This document shows, in pieces, positions 53,101 through 62,699 of a DNA stretch of 64,000 nucleotides. How positions within the stretch are numbered: position 1 is the stretch's first letter; the number at the start of each line of letters is the position of its first letter. Both the position numbers and the translations under genes were made by a program. The notes beneath the pieces are model-generated. The model was not told the DNA's origin and made no database searches. It saw only the letters and a list, made by a program, of their open reading frames with translations. The stretch covers positions 30,146,445 through 30,210,444 of the forward strand of contig OU744446.1 in the NCBI GenBank assembly GCA_916610825.1. Reading direction: 5' to 3'. Source of the DNA: Haliclystus octoradiatus (taxonomy: Eukaryota > Cnidaria > Staurozoa > Stauromedusae > Haliclystidae).

Positions 53101-55914
53101 TACGCCATATACTCGGCGCTAATACGCAGACTGACTATACGAAGGAAAAGTCTGTCTGCACGCAGGTTAGCTGTAGTGTAATGAAAGATGAGATATTAAT
53201 AGTCAGTAAGACGAGGAGAGAAAAGAACTTACTGATCAAATGCGACCTATGAATATCAGCTGACTGAGGTCCGCCGAGGTCATGATGGCGATATATTCAT
53301 CGAGCCTGAGATCAATAACTGTTTTAGTCAATGATTAACTGGTCAGTTTTGTAATAAATAATCATAAGATGAATTTTAATGCATCAAAAACGCAATTATC
53401 CGCTTGCATCTTTTCGCTATAAAAGTTAGAAAACACGGAGCGGCCAATACAATTTAGAATTGGCCGGAGTTCGAAAATATACCACCAATCAAATTAATCT
53501 CTTTCATTTGATTTCCATATTGACTTGTTGGTTGATGACTAATGAAATTTACCAATGTTCAATACCAGTTTAATTGATGAGATCAACAGTTCATTTTGAA
53601 TTTTAATGTCTAAATTGTTGATATTTCATTGGGTTTTCAGTATTTCAGGAAGGTAAAAATTTCCAAAGATTTTTAAATATAAATCCAGGTTTACAGGAAA
53701 AACCCGGGAAAATAGTTTGTCGGATCCTGTCGTCAGTAACCTGTTTTTCTTTCTCACCTTATTCAATTGTGATTTACTTGATGTCATTTCTTTTGATTGA
53801 CCCATGACTTGATCACCAAGTGACGTAAGTTGTGCCTGTAAATCTTCAATTTTTGCATTAGCAGCATCAAGCACAGAACTTTTTCTTGTCAATTCATTTC
53901 TTAATTCTTTAATTTCCTTGTCAGATTCAGGGAGTTTAGACTGCGTTTTCTGAGGTGGCAAAGGACTTGACCACGAAAGAAGATCAACTTGAGCAGCAGA
54001 CTTTGCACTACTTGGAGCAAGAATTGGATCTTTCAAAGGCACTTCAGCACCAAAACACATCAAGTCACCAACTCCTTTACTTTTAACTGGAGTTGGCTCA
54101 AACACTTTCTCTGGTACCTGAAGAAAATAGTTAAACAATTACATACAGTATTTATAACACACCTATGTGAGAAACTTTCGGTTTCTTTAGCAAAACGTTT
54201 GTAAATTCACAAAGCATTGTCATTGTTTGTCGGTCTTATAAGTGTTTGAAATATATGAACAAAGTTTGATGTAGACTAGCTAGAAGATTTCAATATTTGC
54301 AGTCAAGGTTTTCTTAATCCAGACATGAGAGTCAATCTCTGTCAAAAGAGAGGAAAAACCCTTGGAAAAATACCAAATTAATAGCAAAACCAGTGTTTTA
54401 GATGGAATTTCTTTGTTTTAGGCTACAATTAATAGAAAACAAGGACATCATCTCATGCCTGGTAATCAAAAAGCATTAATACTGTACAAATAAGGTAAGA
54501 AATATAAATTGAAATAATTGAAAATATGTTAAGCTACAAGCAGTGCCTAACAAAATGTCCAGCACTCTGAAAAGCGAACAATTTCTTTGCATGAGTTTGT
54601 TATTAATTTACGAATGAAGCTTTACAATATCATATTGCTTATACAGTATGACGTAATCAAATATCTTGTCTCATGCCGTCACGAACAATAGTTCGAGAAT
54701 GGTTTGTTTATGTAAAACACATTAATCAGCAAATTTGATTTATTTCTGCCAGTTTAGAGCAATTCAAGTTTTCAAACATCTCGAAAGCTTATTTCAAGGC
54801 TTAAATAATACAATGAATTTGCATGCATTATTTTCGCTCAAAATACGCTGTTTAGCCATAAGCCTTAGATAGTTGGTGAATACTAATTAAACTCTGTTTA
54901 AGATAAGATAAGTGCATTCCCAGCACAAGTGCACATATTCCATAATTTTCTGCAACTGTAATAAGCCTCACAATACAAAAGCTTGTCACACTGTTTCCAT
55001 TAAATCTGATTATCAGTTTACTTGACCATCATCCGTAATCTGAATCTCTCCACAACATTTGACACCAAATAAACAAGTAAGATATCAACAAAAACATTGA
55101 AGCATACTGTACTGGCAGTTCGGTGGATTATAATTTGATGACATATTTCACATTTTACTTGCAACAAACAACAAAACTACCATTTGGATTTATAGAAGTC
55201 CCAGTTTGAGTAAAAGTTGGCGCTCTGATACTTCTGCCTCTTTCGAAGAAGAGTTTAGTTAAATCCTACACGCAGACAGGACAGACTAAGTCTTGCTAAG
55301 TTGCAAATGGAGTTTTCACAATAAAGTTGGGGAGTTTGTTTTCTGTTAAAAACTATAAACTGAAAAGTAGAACAATGAAATAAATGAACCGGTAAAGACC
55401 CGGTTCGTCAACAAGCCGCCTAGTAGAGTAAGTTGGGCTAGTACAGTAGCCTATAGATAAATTTATTTAGGATTGTTTATTTTTGGGATAGGGACTGATC
55501 ATGAAGGCCCATCATGGTGCACCTTCTTTAACTTACCGTGTCTGGTTTTGGTTTAGGAGTTTTATTCGTTGCTTCTTTCTTCTCTACTTGATTGAGACGA
55601 TCTACCTGTACTTTCAAACAATCAATTCTAGAATCTTTCGCTTGTATTTCATGCAAAGCCTTGTCATAGTTTTTATTTAATTTTCCAAATTGCTCCGACA
55701 GATCTTGGAAATCTCTCTTAGACATCGTATTTAGCGATTTCTGCTCCTCGGTCTTTTTCTTTTGGTTCTCTAACACTGCTTCCAAACTTTGAAATTTGCA
55801 ATCCCGTTGTTGAACTTCTTTACTCAGAATTTCAATTCTCTTCTCCATTTTATCAACCTTCTGGAGCGCCACAAATGACATTCCATCTTTCCACTCATCT
55901 TTTGCCCAACTCAT
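28925..55914 (-). CDS. CENPF: centromere protein F (CENP-F/mitosin) homologue with a 13-exon coiled-coil repeat array
   Basis: A large coiled-coil kinetochore and nuclear-matrix protein that works in mitosis and binds microtubules and dynein regulators (family knowledge). Exons in transcription order: 55537-55914, 53758-54117, 52665-52819, 49948-52348, 48449-48754, thirteen array exons from 46603 down to 31395, 30640-30696, 29669-29965 and 28925-29170. They join in one frame to about 2,931 residues; human CENP-F has about 3,100-3,200. The N-terminus MSWAKDEWKDG matches human MSWALEEWKEG, ELECQRHNAEAARNS matches the CQRQNAESARCS block, and the C-terminus is basic with RRTRRATRT and SPRK/SPVK sites. 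All exon joins except one are phase 0. Introns contain many MITEs. The C-terminus lacks a CaaX box as read, and a donor-like site there suggests a missed last exon. Confidence 0.9.
29669..29965 (-). CDS. CENPF: CENP-F penultimate exon (basic C-terminal domain)
   Basis: 99 codons. The end of the coiled coil (IGKNEIEAHKSNKRFEEER) is followed by FSPRKIDPVARRTRRATRT, a bipartite-type basic stretch like the human C-terminal ILRRTTMATRTSPR region, and by SP sites suited to CDK phosphorylation. Confidence 0.85.
30381..30569. mobile_element. MITE, family 2, copy 3
   Basis: TACAGTTTAACCCGCTTAAG and GCACATAAGCGGGTTACACTG ends in inverted orientation, the best-preserved copy, in a CENP-F intron. Confidence 0.7.
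30640..30696 (-). CDS. CENPF: CENP-F 57-bp exon after the array
   Basis: 19 codons, ELKTENRCLRVKIEALKIQ, acceptor AAAAACAG, donor CAG|GTAAAT, phase 0 at both ends. Confidence 0.78.
30864..31045. mobile_element. pogo/Tigger-like MITE, family 1, copy 4
   Basis: TACAGTTAAACCTG and CAGGTTTCACTGTA are perfect 14-bp inverted ends except for one base. It lies in a CENP-F intron. Confidence 0.7.
31395..31742 (-). CDS. CENPF: CENP-F array exon, copy 13 (last)
   Basis: 116 codons, with LKLGLETDNS and EDEKGEADSTFQVKQCE. The donor is GAG|GTAAGA. Confidence 0.88.
31743..33494. other. CENPF: CENP-F intron between array copies 12 and 13
   Basis: Non-coding. It contains a run of 17 G at 32153-32169 and nothing else recognised. 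Confidence 0.5.
33495..33830 (-). CDS. CENPF: CENP-F array exon, copy 12 (short)
   Basis: 112 codons. A four-codon deletion near the end (EDEKNELQIKQCK) shifts the heptad register there. Confidence 0.86.
34041..34409 (-). CDS. CENPF: CENP-F array exon, copy 11 (heptad-insert type)
   Basis: 123 codons, with insert segment KNGDFVVQLSEFEE. The donor is GAA|GTAAGC. Confidence 0.88.
34583..34951 (-). CDS. CENPF: CENP-F array exon, copy 10 (heptad-insert type)
   Basis: 123 codons, with insert segment KNKEFVDKLGEFEE. Ends QCK. Confidence 0.88.
35941..36288 (-). CDS. CENPF: CENP-F array exon, copy 9
   Basis: 116 codons, with ADKSDLITTKESLNSKI and FEDQVKVLEGV. Its downstream intron (34952-35940) is homologous to the one after copy 4. 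Confidence 0.88.
36470..36817 (-). CDS. CENPF: CENP-F array exon, copy 8 ('F')
   Basis: 116 codons. Separated from copy 7 by a 3.3-kb intron enlarged by a Penelope-like fragment and MITEs, while the other short introns of this block are about 160-200 bp. Confidence 0.88.
36928..37044. mobile_element. short foldback element
   Basis: TAAGCAATTATTGAAT at the left and ATTCAATAATTGCTTA at the right, with pairing arms of about 45 bp (ATTGAGAATTATTCAGAC opposite GTCTGAATTATTCTCAAT). Confidence 0.7.
37426..38322. mobile_element. TIR element inside the Penelope-like remnant
   Basis: GTAGGGGAGACCGGGGAGAC at the left and the inverse GTCTCCCCGGTCTCCCCTAC at the right; about 900 bp. The GGGGAGACTTGG phrase recurs inside. 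No transposase is seen. Confidence 0.7.
38345..38637 (+). pseudogene. Penelope-like GIY-YIG endonuclease fragment (broken)
   Basis: VVYLFKCDS, then a stop codon, then AIYVGYTRQHF, a frame change, and RVAGHSG to KFDCLIHEKLAVRELHPILN and a stop. This is the C-terminal GIY-YIG domain order of Penelope-like retroelements. Not functional because of the stop and the frameshift. Confidence 0.72.
38833..40085. other. CENPF: CENP-F intron, rest; nothing recognised
   Basis: AT-rich, no repeat structure seen by eye. Confidence 0.4.
40086..40433 (-). CDS. CENPF: CENP-F array exon, copy 7 ('G')
   Basis: 116 codons. Starts LNQLMS. NNLNPEIENL carries a proline inside the predicted helix, where all other copies have glutamine. 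Confidence 0.87.
40591..40938 (-). CDS. CENPF: CENP-F array exon, copy 6 ('H')
   Basis: 116 codons. LHKLELEANTSDLMTAKETLN is shared only with copy 8. ESEALEHILNMTNLNQ is private. Confidence 0.88.
41136..41504 (-). CDS. CENPF: CENP-F array exon, copy 5 (heptad-insert type, 'I')
   Basis: 123 codons. ETCNSNLLTTKQNLNNK is shared only with copy 7, and the insert segment is KNEEFVVKL. Confidence 0.88.
42700..43068 (-). CDS. CENPF: CENP-F array exon, copy 4 (heptad-insert type)
   Basis: 123 codons, with insert-type segment KNEDFVIKVNELVEQ. The most diverged end of any copy (TANLENKNNSTES). Confidence 0.86.
43619..43966 (-). CDS. CENPF: CENP-F array exon, copy 3
   Basis: 116 codons, with distinctive IDNVKQQLFSVEKHESEE and TSALEDKKSE. 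Confidence 0.88.
44768..45694. mobile_element. TIR element between array copies 2 and 3
   Basis: Both ends carry an inverted repeat of about 45 bp (TAGAGGTCCGGTCGCCGGAC at the left, GTCCGGCGACCGGACCTCTA at the right), flanked by TA. About 925 bp, without a transposase frame. Confidence 0.75.
45722..46069 (-). CDS. CENPF: CENP-F array exon, copy 2
   Basis: 116 codons, with LSGKV replacing LNSQV. A TIR element ends only about 30 bp beyond its donor. Confidence 0.88.
46256..46603 (-). CDS. CENPF: CENP-F array exon, copy 1 in transcript order
   Basis: 116 codons. Starts VDQLMS instead of LDQLMS because the acceptor is followed by GTT. About 93% identical in protein to the next copy. Confidence 0.88.
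46714..47329. mobile_element. hAT-type non-autonomous element
   Basis: TAGTGGTGCGAATCGA at the left and TCGATTCGCATCACTA at the right, flanked by a perfect 8-bp direct repeat TATACTAT (46706-46713, 47330-47337). The 8-bp target and TAG-type ends indicate hAT. Confidence 0.85.
47553..47934. mobile_element. MITE, family 4, copy 1, with 9-bp target duplication
   Basis: TAGTCTGTGTTACAGACC and GGTCTGTAACGCAGGCTA ends; direct repeat GATTATTGT at 47544-47552 and 47935-47943. hAT (8 bp) or Mutator-like (9 bp) origin cannot be separated here. Confidence 0.8.
48449..48754 (-). CDS. CENPF: CENP-F exon 5 (before the array)
   Basis: 102 codons, LTSNLEYHGLEIK to VVTQNLTQE. The acceptor TTTTTTAG and the first 11 exon bases are part of a tandemly triplicated unit (48744-49595). 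The donor is GAG|GTTTGA. Confidence 0.82.
48744..49595. repeat. CENPF: three tandem copies of a 286-bp unit overlapping a CENP-F splice acceptor
   Basis: GGACGTAAGCTAAAAAACATG recurs at 48746, 49031 and 49317. Each unit therefore repeats the acceptor and the first bases of exon 5. Unit differences are few (for example TAGTCCGTTGAAAC against TAGTTCGTTGAAGC). Confidence 0.93.
49596..49947. other. CENPF: CENP-F intron, rest
   Basis: Nothing recognised. Confidence 0.4.
49948..52348 (-). CDS. CENPF: CENP-F exon 4, large coiled-coil exon
   Basis: 2,401 bp with an uninterrupted frame of about 800 residues, nearly all heptad-rich Glu/Lys/Leu coiled coil (EKERENQDLTRMMQKLEQ... to DVDVLKSE). The acceptor is GATAACAG and the donor GAG|GTGAGC. 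The many short antisense open frames across it are shadows. Confidence 0.93.
52665..52819 (-). CDS. CENPF: CENP-F exon 3
   Basis: ANDLSNNYSEK to KTKESEL, containing CQRHNAEAARNSVD, which aligns with the human CQRQNAESAR block. The only join not at phase 0: AG|G completes an Arg codon with the next exon. Confidence 0.88.
52883..53169. mobile_element. MITE, family 4-like, next to CENP-F exon 3
   Basis: Long inverted ends around GTGCAGACAGACTTTTTC and its inverse; imperfect 9-bp flanks GCTGTGGTG (52874-52882) and GCTGTAGTG (53170-53178). It lies about 60 bp upstream of exon 3 in the transcript. Confidence 0.72.
53758..54117 (-). CDS. CENPF: CENP-F exon 2
   Basis: 120 codons, acceptor CTTCAG, donor AAG|GTGAGA. 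A Pro/Ser-rich linker (VPEKVFEPTPVKSK, SSPLPPQKTQSK) is followed by coiled coil (IKELRNELTRK). Confidence 0.85.
54118..55536. other. CENPF: CENP-F intron 1, nothing recognised
   Basis: AT-rich, no exon or repeat identified. Confidence 0.4.
55537..55914 (-). CDS. CENPF: CENP-F exon 1 (N-terminus)
   Basis: 126 codons starting MSWAKDEWKDGMSFVALQK, the most conserved part of the family, followed by coiled coil and a Lys/Pro-rich end (KTPKPKPDT). The donor is ACG|GTAAGT. Confidence 0.92.
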
Positions 55915-56022
55915 TATGAACTATTGATGATAAACATTTACCTAAACCTTTGACGTCCAAAAACGGTATTAACCTAACCTAAATCTTTATTCTTTACACC
56001 TCAAAATGCGCGATCGATCGAA

Positions 56023-56053
56023 TTTGGCGCAAATTTTCAAACTTGATCACGTG
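56023..56053 (-). promoter_or_regulatory. CENPF: candidate CENP-F promoter: E2F-type site and E-box
   Basis: About 110-140 bp upstream of the start codon there is TTTGGCGCAAA (56023-56033), the E2F consensus form, next to TTTTCAAA, whose inverse contains the CHR-like TTTGAA, and a CACGTG E-box (56048-56053). Cell-cycle control of this type is known for vertebrate CENP-F. Site function here is inferred. Confidence 0.45.
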
Positions 56054-57261
56054 ATAATATCTCGTTCCAATCTTCTTCCTCAACTCCAACTGTTTTATTA
56101 TGCTTTTACTGGTAAACGGAAAATTCAACTCGCGTCAGCTCTATTTAGTATCCAGTCTACTTTTTCAATGCTATCGACGCGGCTGCGTTTTCTGCGTAAA
56201 GCTACTTGGCGTTTTAGTTGACGTTCATAACTTCATATTGAGGTTTTAATCATGGCGATGGCGGTTTAAACTTTGCAGTTTCCAGACTTTGTAAGAATGA
56301 AATTGTTGGAAACACAATGTAAAATTGTTTGAAATGATGGAATCAGTACAGCCTCATCTGCAACAAAGTATTTATTTTTATGAAGAAGATATATTTAACT
56401 GAGATGAGATGGATAAGTGAAAATATTCATTCAAGTGAGTTTGTCTGAATTCGAACTGACACGAGTTGACATGAGCCTAGCGCGAGTTGACATTCTTATC
56501 TTCGTTATTGGCGTTGATTTCTTCATATTCTAATTCCCCATTTTGCTTCAATAACAGAATAAGCAATACCTTCAAGTCAGTTAGCTAGTTAATTTGTATG
56601 TGGGTAATATTGCGAAGATGTTTGTCCACATCACACAACAAGCATATTATAATTTTCAGCGGGTTGGGCGAAATTCACAAGCTTTGTAAAGAAAACGTCA
56701 TCGAAAGAACATGATTTATCATCATTTATCCAGAGCCTTCAAGTTTGAATTAATTATTTTTCCAAAGAGCAGAGACATTTGAGCTCAAGTCAATTTTGCT
56801 TCTTAAAAAGTCATGAACAGACATAACTGCCTCGGACTTTGCTGAAATACTCTCGGAAACTACGTAAATATAATAGTAAAACCAATTTAATATAACACAG
56901 TATCACACGTTCAAGGGCCATCCATGAAGTACTCAGAGAGTCAGAGTCAGACTGGACCCTCCCTGTATTCAGCAGTACACTTTCAAATAACCCGCATACC
57001 TTCTATGTACGCCAGGCTACTTGCAAAGATTCCCCCTCTTGATCACTAGTCTCTGCTTTTGTTGTTGTGGTTTGAGCAAGCAAGGCAACAGATTCTTTAA
57101 ATTGCTGATTAAAATGCCCGCAAAATTGATGTTTGTAGAGCTTTTGTTACTATTAGTGTGCCTCCGGTGCCAAACCTTTTCAGGGACGATTTAAAGATAC
57201 ATCTGTAGGCCTACTGTGATGATTGGTACCCCTCCACCTTGTACCCGCAACTGTACGCTTG

Positions 57262-57426
57262 TTATGTAATTTCCGAGATCTCCAATAACGAAACATCACC
57301 AGCAATCGTCTGCAAATTATTACTGAACTGAAACGTAATTCTGTTGCCCCAAAACATTTCCAGGAAACGCTCTTTCTTCTCAGGGGTGCAATCACCCTTC
57401 TCTGCAATCTTGTTTATTGATGACCC
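57262..57426 (-). CDS. possible short exon, unidentified
   Basis: The open frame from an AATCAG acceptor to a TAA reads SSINKIAEKGDCTPEKKERF then EMFWGNRITFQFSNN. It looks protein-like but is only about 54 codons and has no partner exon nearby. It could be a fragment of a degraded element. Confidence 0.25.
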   Translation of the reverse strand, partial: GSSINKIAEKGDCTPEKKERFLEMFWGNRITFQFSNNLQTIAGDVSLLEISEIT

Positions 57427-59526
57427 CTGATTATTTCACATTGAACTTATATCCTACACTATTTACATCCAGAATCGGATAAAAATTGATATTATTTTAT
57501 GATTCATAAGCCAAACCCCAGCAGAAAATTCACATTTCTTATTTATGAGAGCAATTACCGGAAGGCTATGATATTTCACAATAAACTAATGCAAGAAAAA
57601 GTAGGCCTAATTCATCATTTATGCTTTTAAATATACCCTCAAAACGTTTTAAACTTGACTCCTGCAACCTATTGTTTCCCGCAAGATGAGATCAGACTTT
57701 TCATTAGATATTGAACAACATCATATTTTGGTTGTAATCATAGGCTACTTTAAGTTCTTTCAAAAGTTCTGACGGAATTTATAGAGAGAGAGCGCTGGAT
57801 TTTTCATGAAATGTATCGTAAAGTTTTATTATTGACTTTCCTTCCATGCCAAGTTGTTGCTGTTGCCCAATTTGTTTTTGGTTTCAAGGATTTTTCTTTG
57901 CAAAAGTATGTCTTGGAAGCCATTATCAGATTGGTATCAATCTTGCAGCATCTTTTACCATGCATTTATAATGTTGTCATTGAGGCGACCATCATCCATT
58001 TCAATTAGCTATCAAAAAAGACATAACTAAGTTAATGATCTGTACTTTCTACACATCACGCATCACACATGCCACAAGAAACATAACAGACCAAATGGTT
58101 AATCCTGTGAGAGATTGTTACAAATTCAACTTGATAATGTAGTACCTTCCTTTCATGCATCGATAATACATGTATGCGATTCATGTTGAATGGATTTCTG
58201 ATATCTGTAATGCACTTGAGCAAATTTACACCTCGCTGGAAAGTTTCAGATTCAGGTCTTCAAATCTGCAAATGATAATTGATTGTTTCATTGTTAACAT
58301 AGTGTTTGACCTCCCTGTAATCAGCAGTACTCAAATGACCCCTGGAGGCTATATGTTGTTTCTACTTATTCTATTTATCCACTCTCAACATCCTTGTTGG
58401 GACAATTTTTTATGTAAATTATTCTTGGTTAGTGTGGATAGAATAATGTTGCAAATTTTCGATTTTCAGGAGAGGTCAACTGTGTAGCCTCCAGATGTCG
58501 CTATGGTGTATTCTAGATTATTATGTGTGTCATTAGTTGGGTTTGTTCTAAGTTTATGATATACAACTATTGATTATAAGATTATTGACTTTATAATATT
58601 TGCTGCTTATATTTGATCATTATTAAATGGAGGGTGTCATGTTTCAAATGCATCACTTGCTACAAATTATCATTCGACTAATGTATATGTTTTGTTCATA
58701 TTCACTTGTATTTGAAATAATAGCTAGATATAATATTTGAAATGAAATTATATGGTAGCCTACAGTTATAAATGTTTGGAGGTCATAGTTTTCAAAGTTA
58801 CACTTCTTTATTGCCCTTCAGAAAATTGACATCATTTTTAGATTGTGTTGTTGTTTTGTTTTCCCAATATTTTTCAGGGCCCATTTCAGGATTTTTTCAA
58901 GGGCCGTTCTCATAAAAAATTCCTCAAGTCCTGTTAATAGAGAGGCCATTCCATTATTTCCACTTTTAAAAGAATGACGAAAGTGTTCCTTTAGCTCAAT
59001 ATATTGGTTAACTAGCTGTTCATGGATTTCATGGGAGCAGGAATTACCATTACAAGTATGTTATTAGAATAAATCTTATGAAGGGTCCTTGACATTTCCT
59101 GTTTAGACAACACGCTTTCAAAGGATAATTCAATGAGTACATCAAGTCACATGGTACATTTCTACAACATTGTCATGGCTGCAATAGACAGGTGGCTACT
59201 GTACGGAGGTGGCAAAAATTGGGAAAATACACAAAACTTTTTGAGATTCATCCCTTCAAGTAGTCTTCTTACTACTGTATTTCATATTTAATCTGTATGC
59301 TGCAGAGATGGATCTGTATATAACTGACTGCTTACTTACTTTGCAAACTTTTGGTTTGGGCTGTGATTTCCCATGCTGTTAGACATACACCTTCTGATTC
59401 AAATCTATGTACGGTACGTCATTGTTCTAAACGTAATATGAATTTTCAGATCAGATAGTTCTGAGATGTAAGAAATTCCTTAATTCCTAAATTCCAAAGT
59501 AGTTTTGTTTGCATTTTTACAGTTGT

Positions 59527-59820
59527 TTAATTGTCATACCTGTTTTCCAAAACCCTTCTAGCAGTATTCCACACTACAAACGTTGTTGTTGTTGCCAAGC
59601 TGAAATGCCTGATAAGGTTTTCAGCTGCATCTTGATTTTTCGCTGTCCCACTTGACTCGGTATCTTGTCTTGAAAACAGAGATTCCCATGCTGCTTGAGG
59701 TATAATACTGGTTTGTCCTATTTGACCAGATTCTATGATGATGGGATTACGTTCCAATTCCAGAGTACTGACTTCATCTTCTTCCAATTTTTCAACTGAT
59801 GCTAGATTACTGGACTGGAT
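59527..59820 (-). CDS. possible terminal exon or pseudogene, unidentified
   Basis: About 90 codons ending with a stop: SSNLASVEKLEEDEVSTLE, then SLFSRQDTESSG and the rather hydrophobic HFSLATTTTFVVWNTARRVL. There is no in-frame ATG. An E2F-like TTTCCCGCCAAA lies at 59923-59934 upstream. I do not recognise the family. Confidence 0.3.
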   Translation of the reverse strand: MQSSNLASVEKLEEDEVSTLELERNPIIIESGQIGQTSIIPQAAWESLFSRQDTESSGTAKNQDAAENLIRHFSLATTTTFVVWNTARRVLENRYDN

Positions 59821-60162
59821 TGATCCATTTCAAATTGTTAATCAAAATCCATGATCCATGTTAAAACGAACAATAGAAGAATTGATCTCTTTGATCTGAC
59901 GACACGTGTGATTTGAATCACATTTCCCGCCAAAAAACATGAATTTCTATGCGTGGGACGTTTTATTTTAAAGTTACGACTTTGGTTGGGAACGGGAGAA
60001 ACAATTCAATTTTTTCGTAATTTACGTTATATATGAAGATATTATTACTGTTACTATTATTACTGAACAGTAAAGGAACATCATCTAAACTTTTCGCGAA
60101 TTTTTTTTGGGATTTTTGTTCTGCAATTCTTCGGCATGTTTATTCAAAATGACTCTCAACTC

Positions 60163-60449
60163 GTGTCAGCCTTAATTCAACTTGTATCAGCTTCATAAAA
60201 ACATATCAAAATAACAGACAATTTCATCGCTCTGGATGCATTCTTATAGGGCATAAATGATCCAAACTGATATAAAATGATGCTGTAAGACTTTGATGGG
60301 TTTTCTTGGTATATCATAAGCATAAACAACAAACTACTTCTGTTCTTTTTTATATTTCTATACTATCAACTCGTGTCAGCCTCAATTCAACTTGTATCAG
60401 CTTCATAAAAACATATCAAAATAACAGCTAACTTCATCGCTCTGGATGC
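60163..60449. repeat. direct repeat pair of about 85 bp
   Basis: TCAACTCGTGTCAGCC, CAACTTGTATCAGCTTCATA and TCATCGCTCTGGATGCAT occur in the same order at 60163-60246 and 60366-60449, about 203 bp apart. Confidence 0.8.
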
Positions 60450-60743
60450 ATACATTATTGCGCTTGCCTCGCAAAATATGTTATCCTACATATCCCCCTT
60501 ATAATTTTGATGAGCAATGAAGTAAAGGCAATCGTGAAAGCTTACATGTTGCAGCACGCTACTCTGTGTTGCTGACTTGAATATTGCAGTTACTTAACTA
60601 CGACATACGCCATTACTGAATGCGATTAAGTTGACGATAGACGCAAAAGCAATATTACGTGGAAACGTAACCACGCTCGTACTATTGAAAAAAGTAGACT
60701 GGATACTAAATAGAGCTGACGCGAGTTGAATTTTCCGTTTACC

Positions 60744-62699
60744 GCTTTTACTTTGGCCATTCGCATGCCCAGTTTCACAACAACATACAAGCCACGTGAA
60801 GTGAACCCTGACGTGAAATGAGTAAGTTAACAAGGTTATTTATCTATACAACAAGAGAAGAAAAGCGTAATTGAAAGATGCCAAGTGGTTTGTATATATC
60901 ACTGATGTGTACTAATTCATGTATAGGGAATATCTACAATCAGTATGTTGGTCCCATCTATATGGTCCCATTGCTACGTCTAGATTAATTAAATCTGTCT
61001 GCAGGCTATCATGTCCAAGGCCCTATACTTGTGTTGAATCATATTCGTACTCAGGGCCCTGCTTCTTGGTTATCCTGTTTCTTGGATACAGATATCTAGA
61101 TCAGAGTTTAAATCCAGATTGATGTTATTGGTTAAATGTTTTCAGTCGGGGTGAAATATCAACCTCCCAACTCCCTAACAAGGCCCAATTTCTAAAATGG
61201 TGTTCTTGTTCTAGTTAAATGTAAGCGGATATATACAACCCCATCGCCCAAGCAAAAACATCAGGACTCCATACTAGATCACAATGGCTCACCACAAGGC
61301 TTGATCGACACCAGATCACAGCCAATCCTCGATCACATATTTCACTTTTTGCTAGGTCAGTTAGGAACCTGCTTGCCGCTTAGTTGACTCTGTTAAGGTG
61401 AACGATGGGGTACAACCCTAGTTGAAAAGAATGTTTTGAGTGGGGAATGCATTCCCCGAGCAATTTTCAGGAGTTGGTACTAAACTCTGTTAAAAAGTAA
61501 GAGCATTCCCCCGCGCAAAACCAAGTTTTCTGAATTCTTTGCAACTAGGCATACAACCAGTTTTAGTGCAGCGTTGAAGGAAAAAACATGGGTGAACTGG
61601 GGAAAAAATCCGACAAAATTTTTTTTTATATGATCACCTGAATCAGAATATTATGCTGAATAAAATATTCCGCTAAATCCGCTTTGGGGAAAATTGTGCA
61701 GAATCGTTTTAATTTATGAAGGCTTTTCATCAGATTTCTCAAGTGCAGATCAAATTACATTGAATAAATCTTTTAATATTATATCATAATTAAAATAAAA
61801 TTGTGATTATTAGTAGAATAGGCCTAGGCCTACTTCTCGTTTATAAATCCATTCTTATTAACTTGTTTCAAATTTACATTATAATTCAGTTTTTATTGAT
61901 GTTATTTTGTTTCAAATCAATCCAACACTGTATTATGATTTTGATTTATAAAGTTGAAAAAGTGGATAAAATTACATAGCCTACCATTCAATAGTGATAA
62001 ACCCGAGAAATCCCACATGTGATTCAGTTTTCAGTATCATTTCATGTTTTTATTTCATCTTTCATCAAATTGCTTATATCCATATTCTTTGTCCTTAACT
62101 TTGTCCGTATTCAAAAATGATTTTAATGAAGATTAGACTATGAAGAAATAAAAAAGTGTGCAGTTTCATCTAACCATTCTGCTTTAATGATAAAGTTAAA
62201 TTTTATCTTAAAGTCTACTTTCTTAATATGTTCCCAATTGATCATTCTCAAGGAATTTTATTTAAGGCAAAAATTGACCCACGGCCTATGCGATCGGTCT
62301 CCGAATATGGTGCTCGCTGGCTGCACTCTATTTGTGGCTTTAAGAATGGCATCTATTTTTCAACTTTGAGACCGCACCTCATTTCGATCAGCAAGATGAA
62401 TAGGGATGACAGATTCGGTACAGCTTCAATGGGTACAGATCATGAACAGCTGTGCCGCAATTCATAATGCCATGACCACGTAAACTGAATATGTTACGAG
62501 CGAACATGAGCATGTTGAATTTGAGAAGGTTCCGTGATCTGAAAAACCGGACTTTTGTACAAGATTGGCTACGGCATAAATTGCAACGATGCAGAAAAAT
62601 TGGAGAAAGTAGCCTATTCAAAGAAGTTTGAATAAAGTTTAGCAGAAGCTTCAATAAGACGCCGTACCCAAGTCAAGTCACGGGAATGTTTACGTCCAG
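60744..62699. other. nothing confidently recognised
   Basis: No confident gene. Short open frames at about 60919-61122 and 62187-62654 have no recognisable motif. Confidence 0.35.

Larger units (their letters stand above)
56111..60743. repeat. inverted 60-bp repeats bracketing 4.6 kb upstream of CENP-F
   Basis: GGTAAACGGAAAATTCAACT to ATCCAGTCTACTTTTT at 56111-56169 is present nearly identically in reverse at 60683-60743. Between them, CAACTCGTGTCAGCC-type motifs recur at 56455-56490, 60163 and 60366. Confidence 0.7.
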
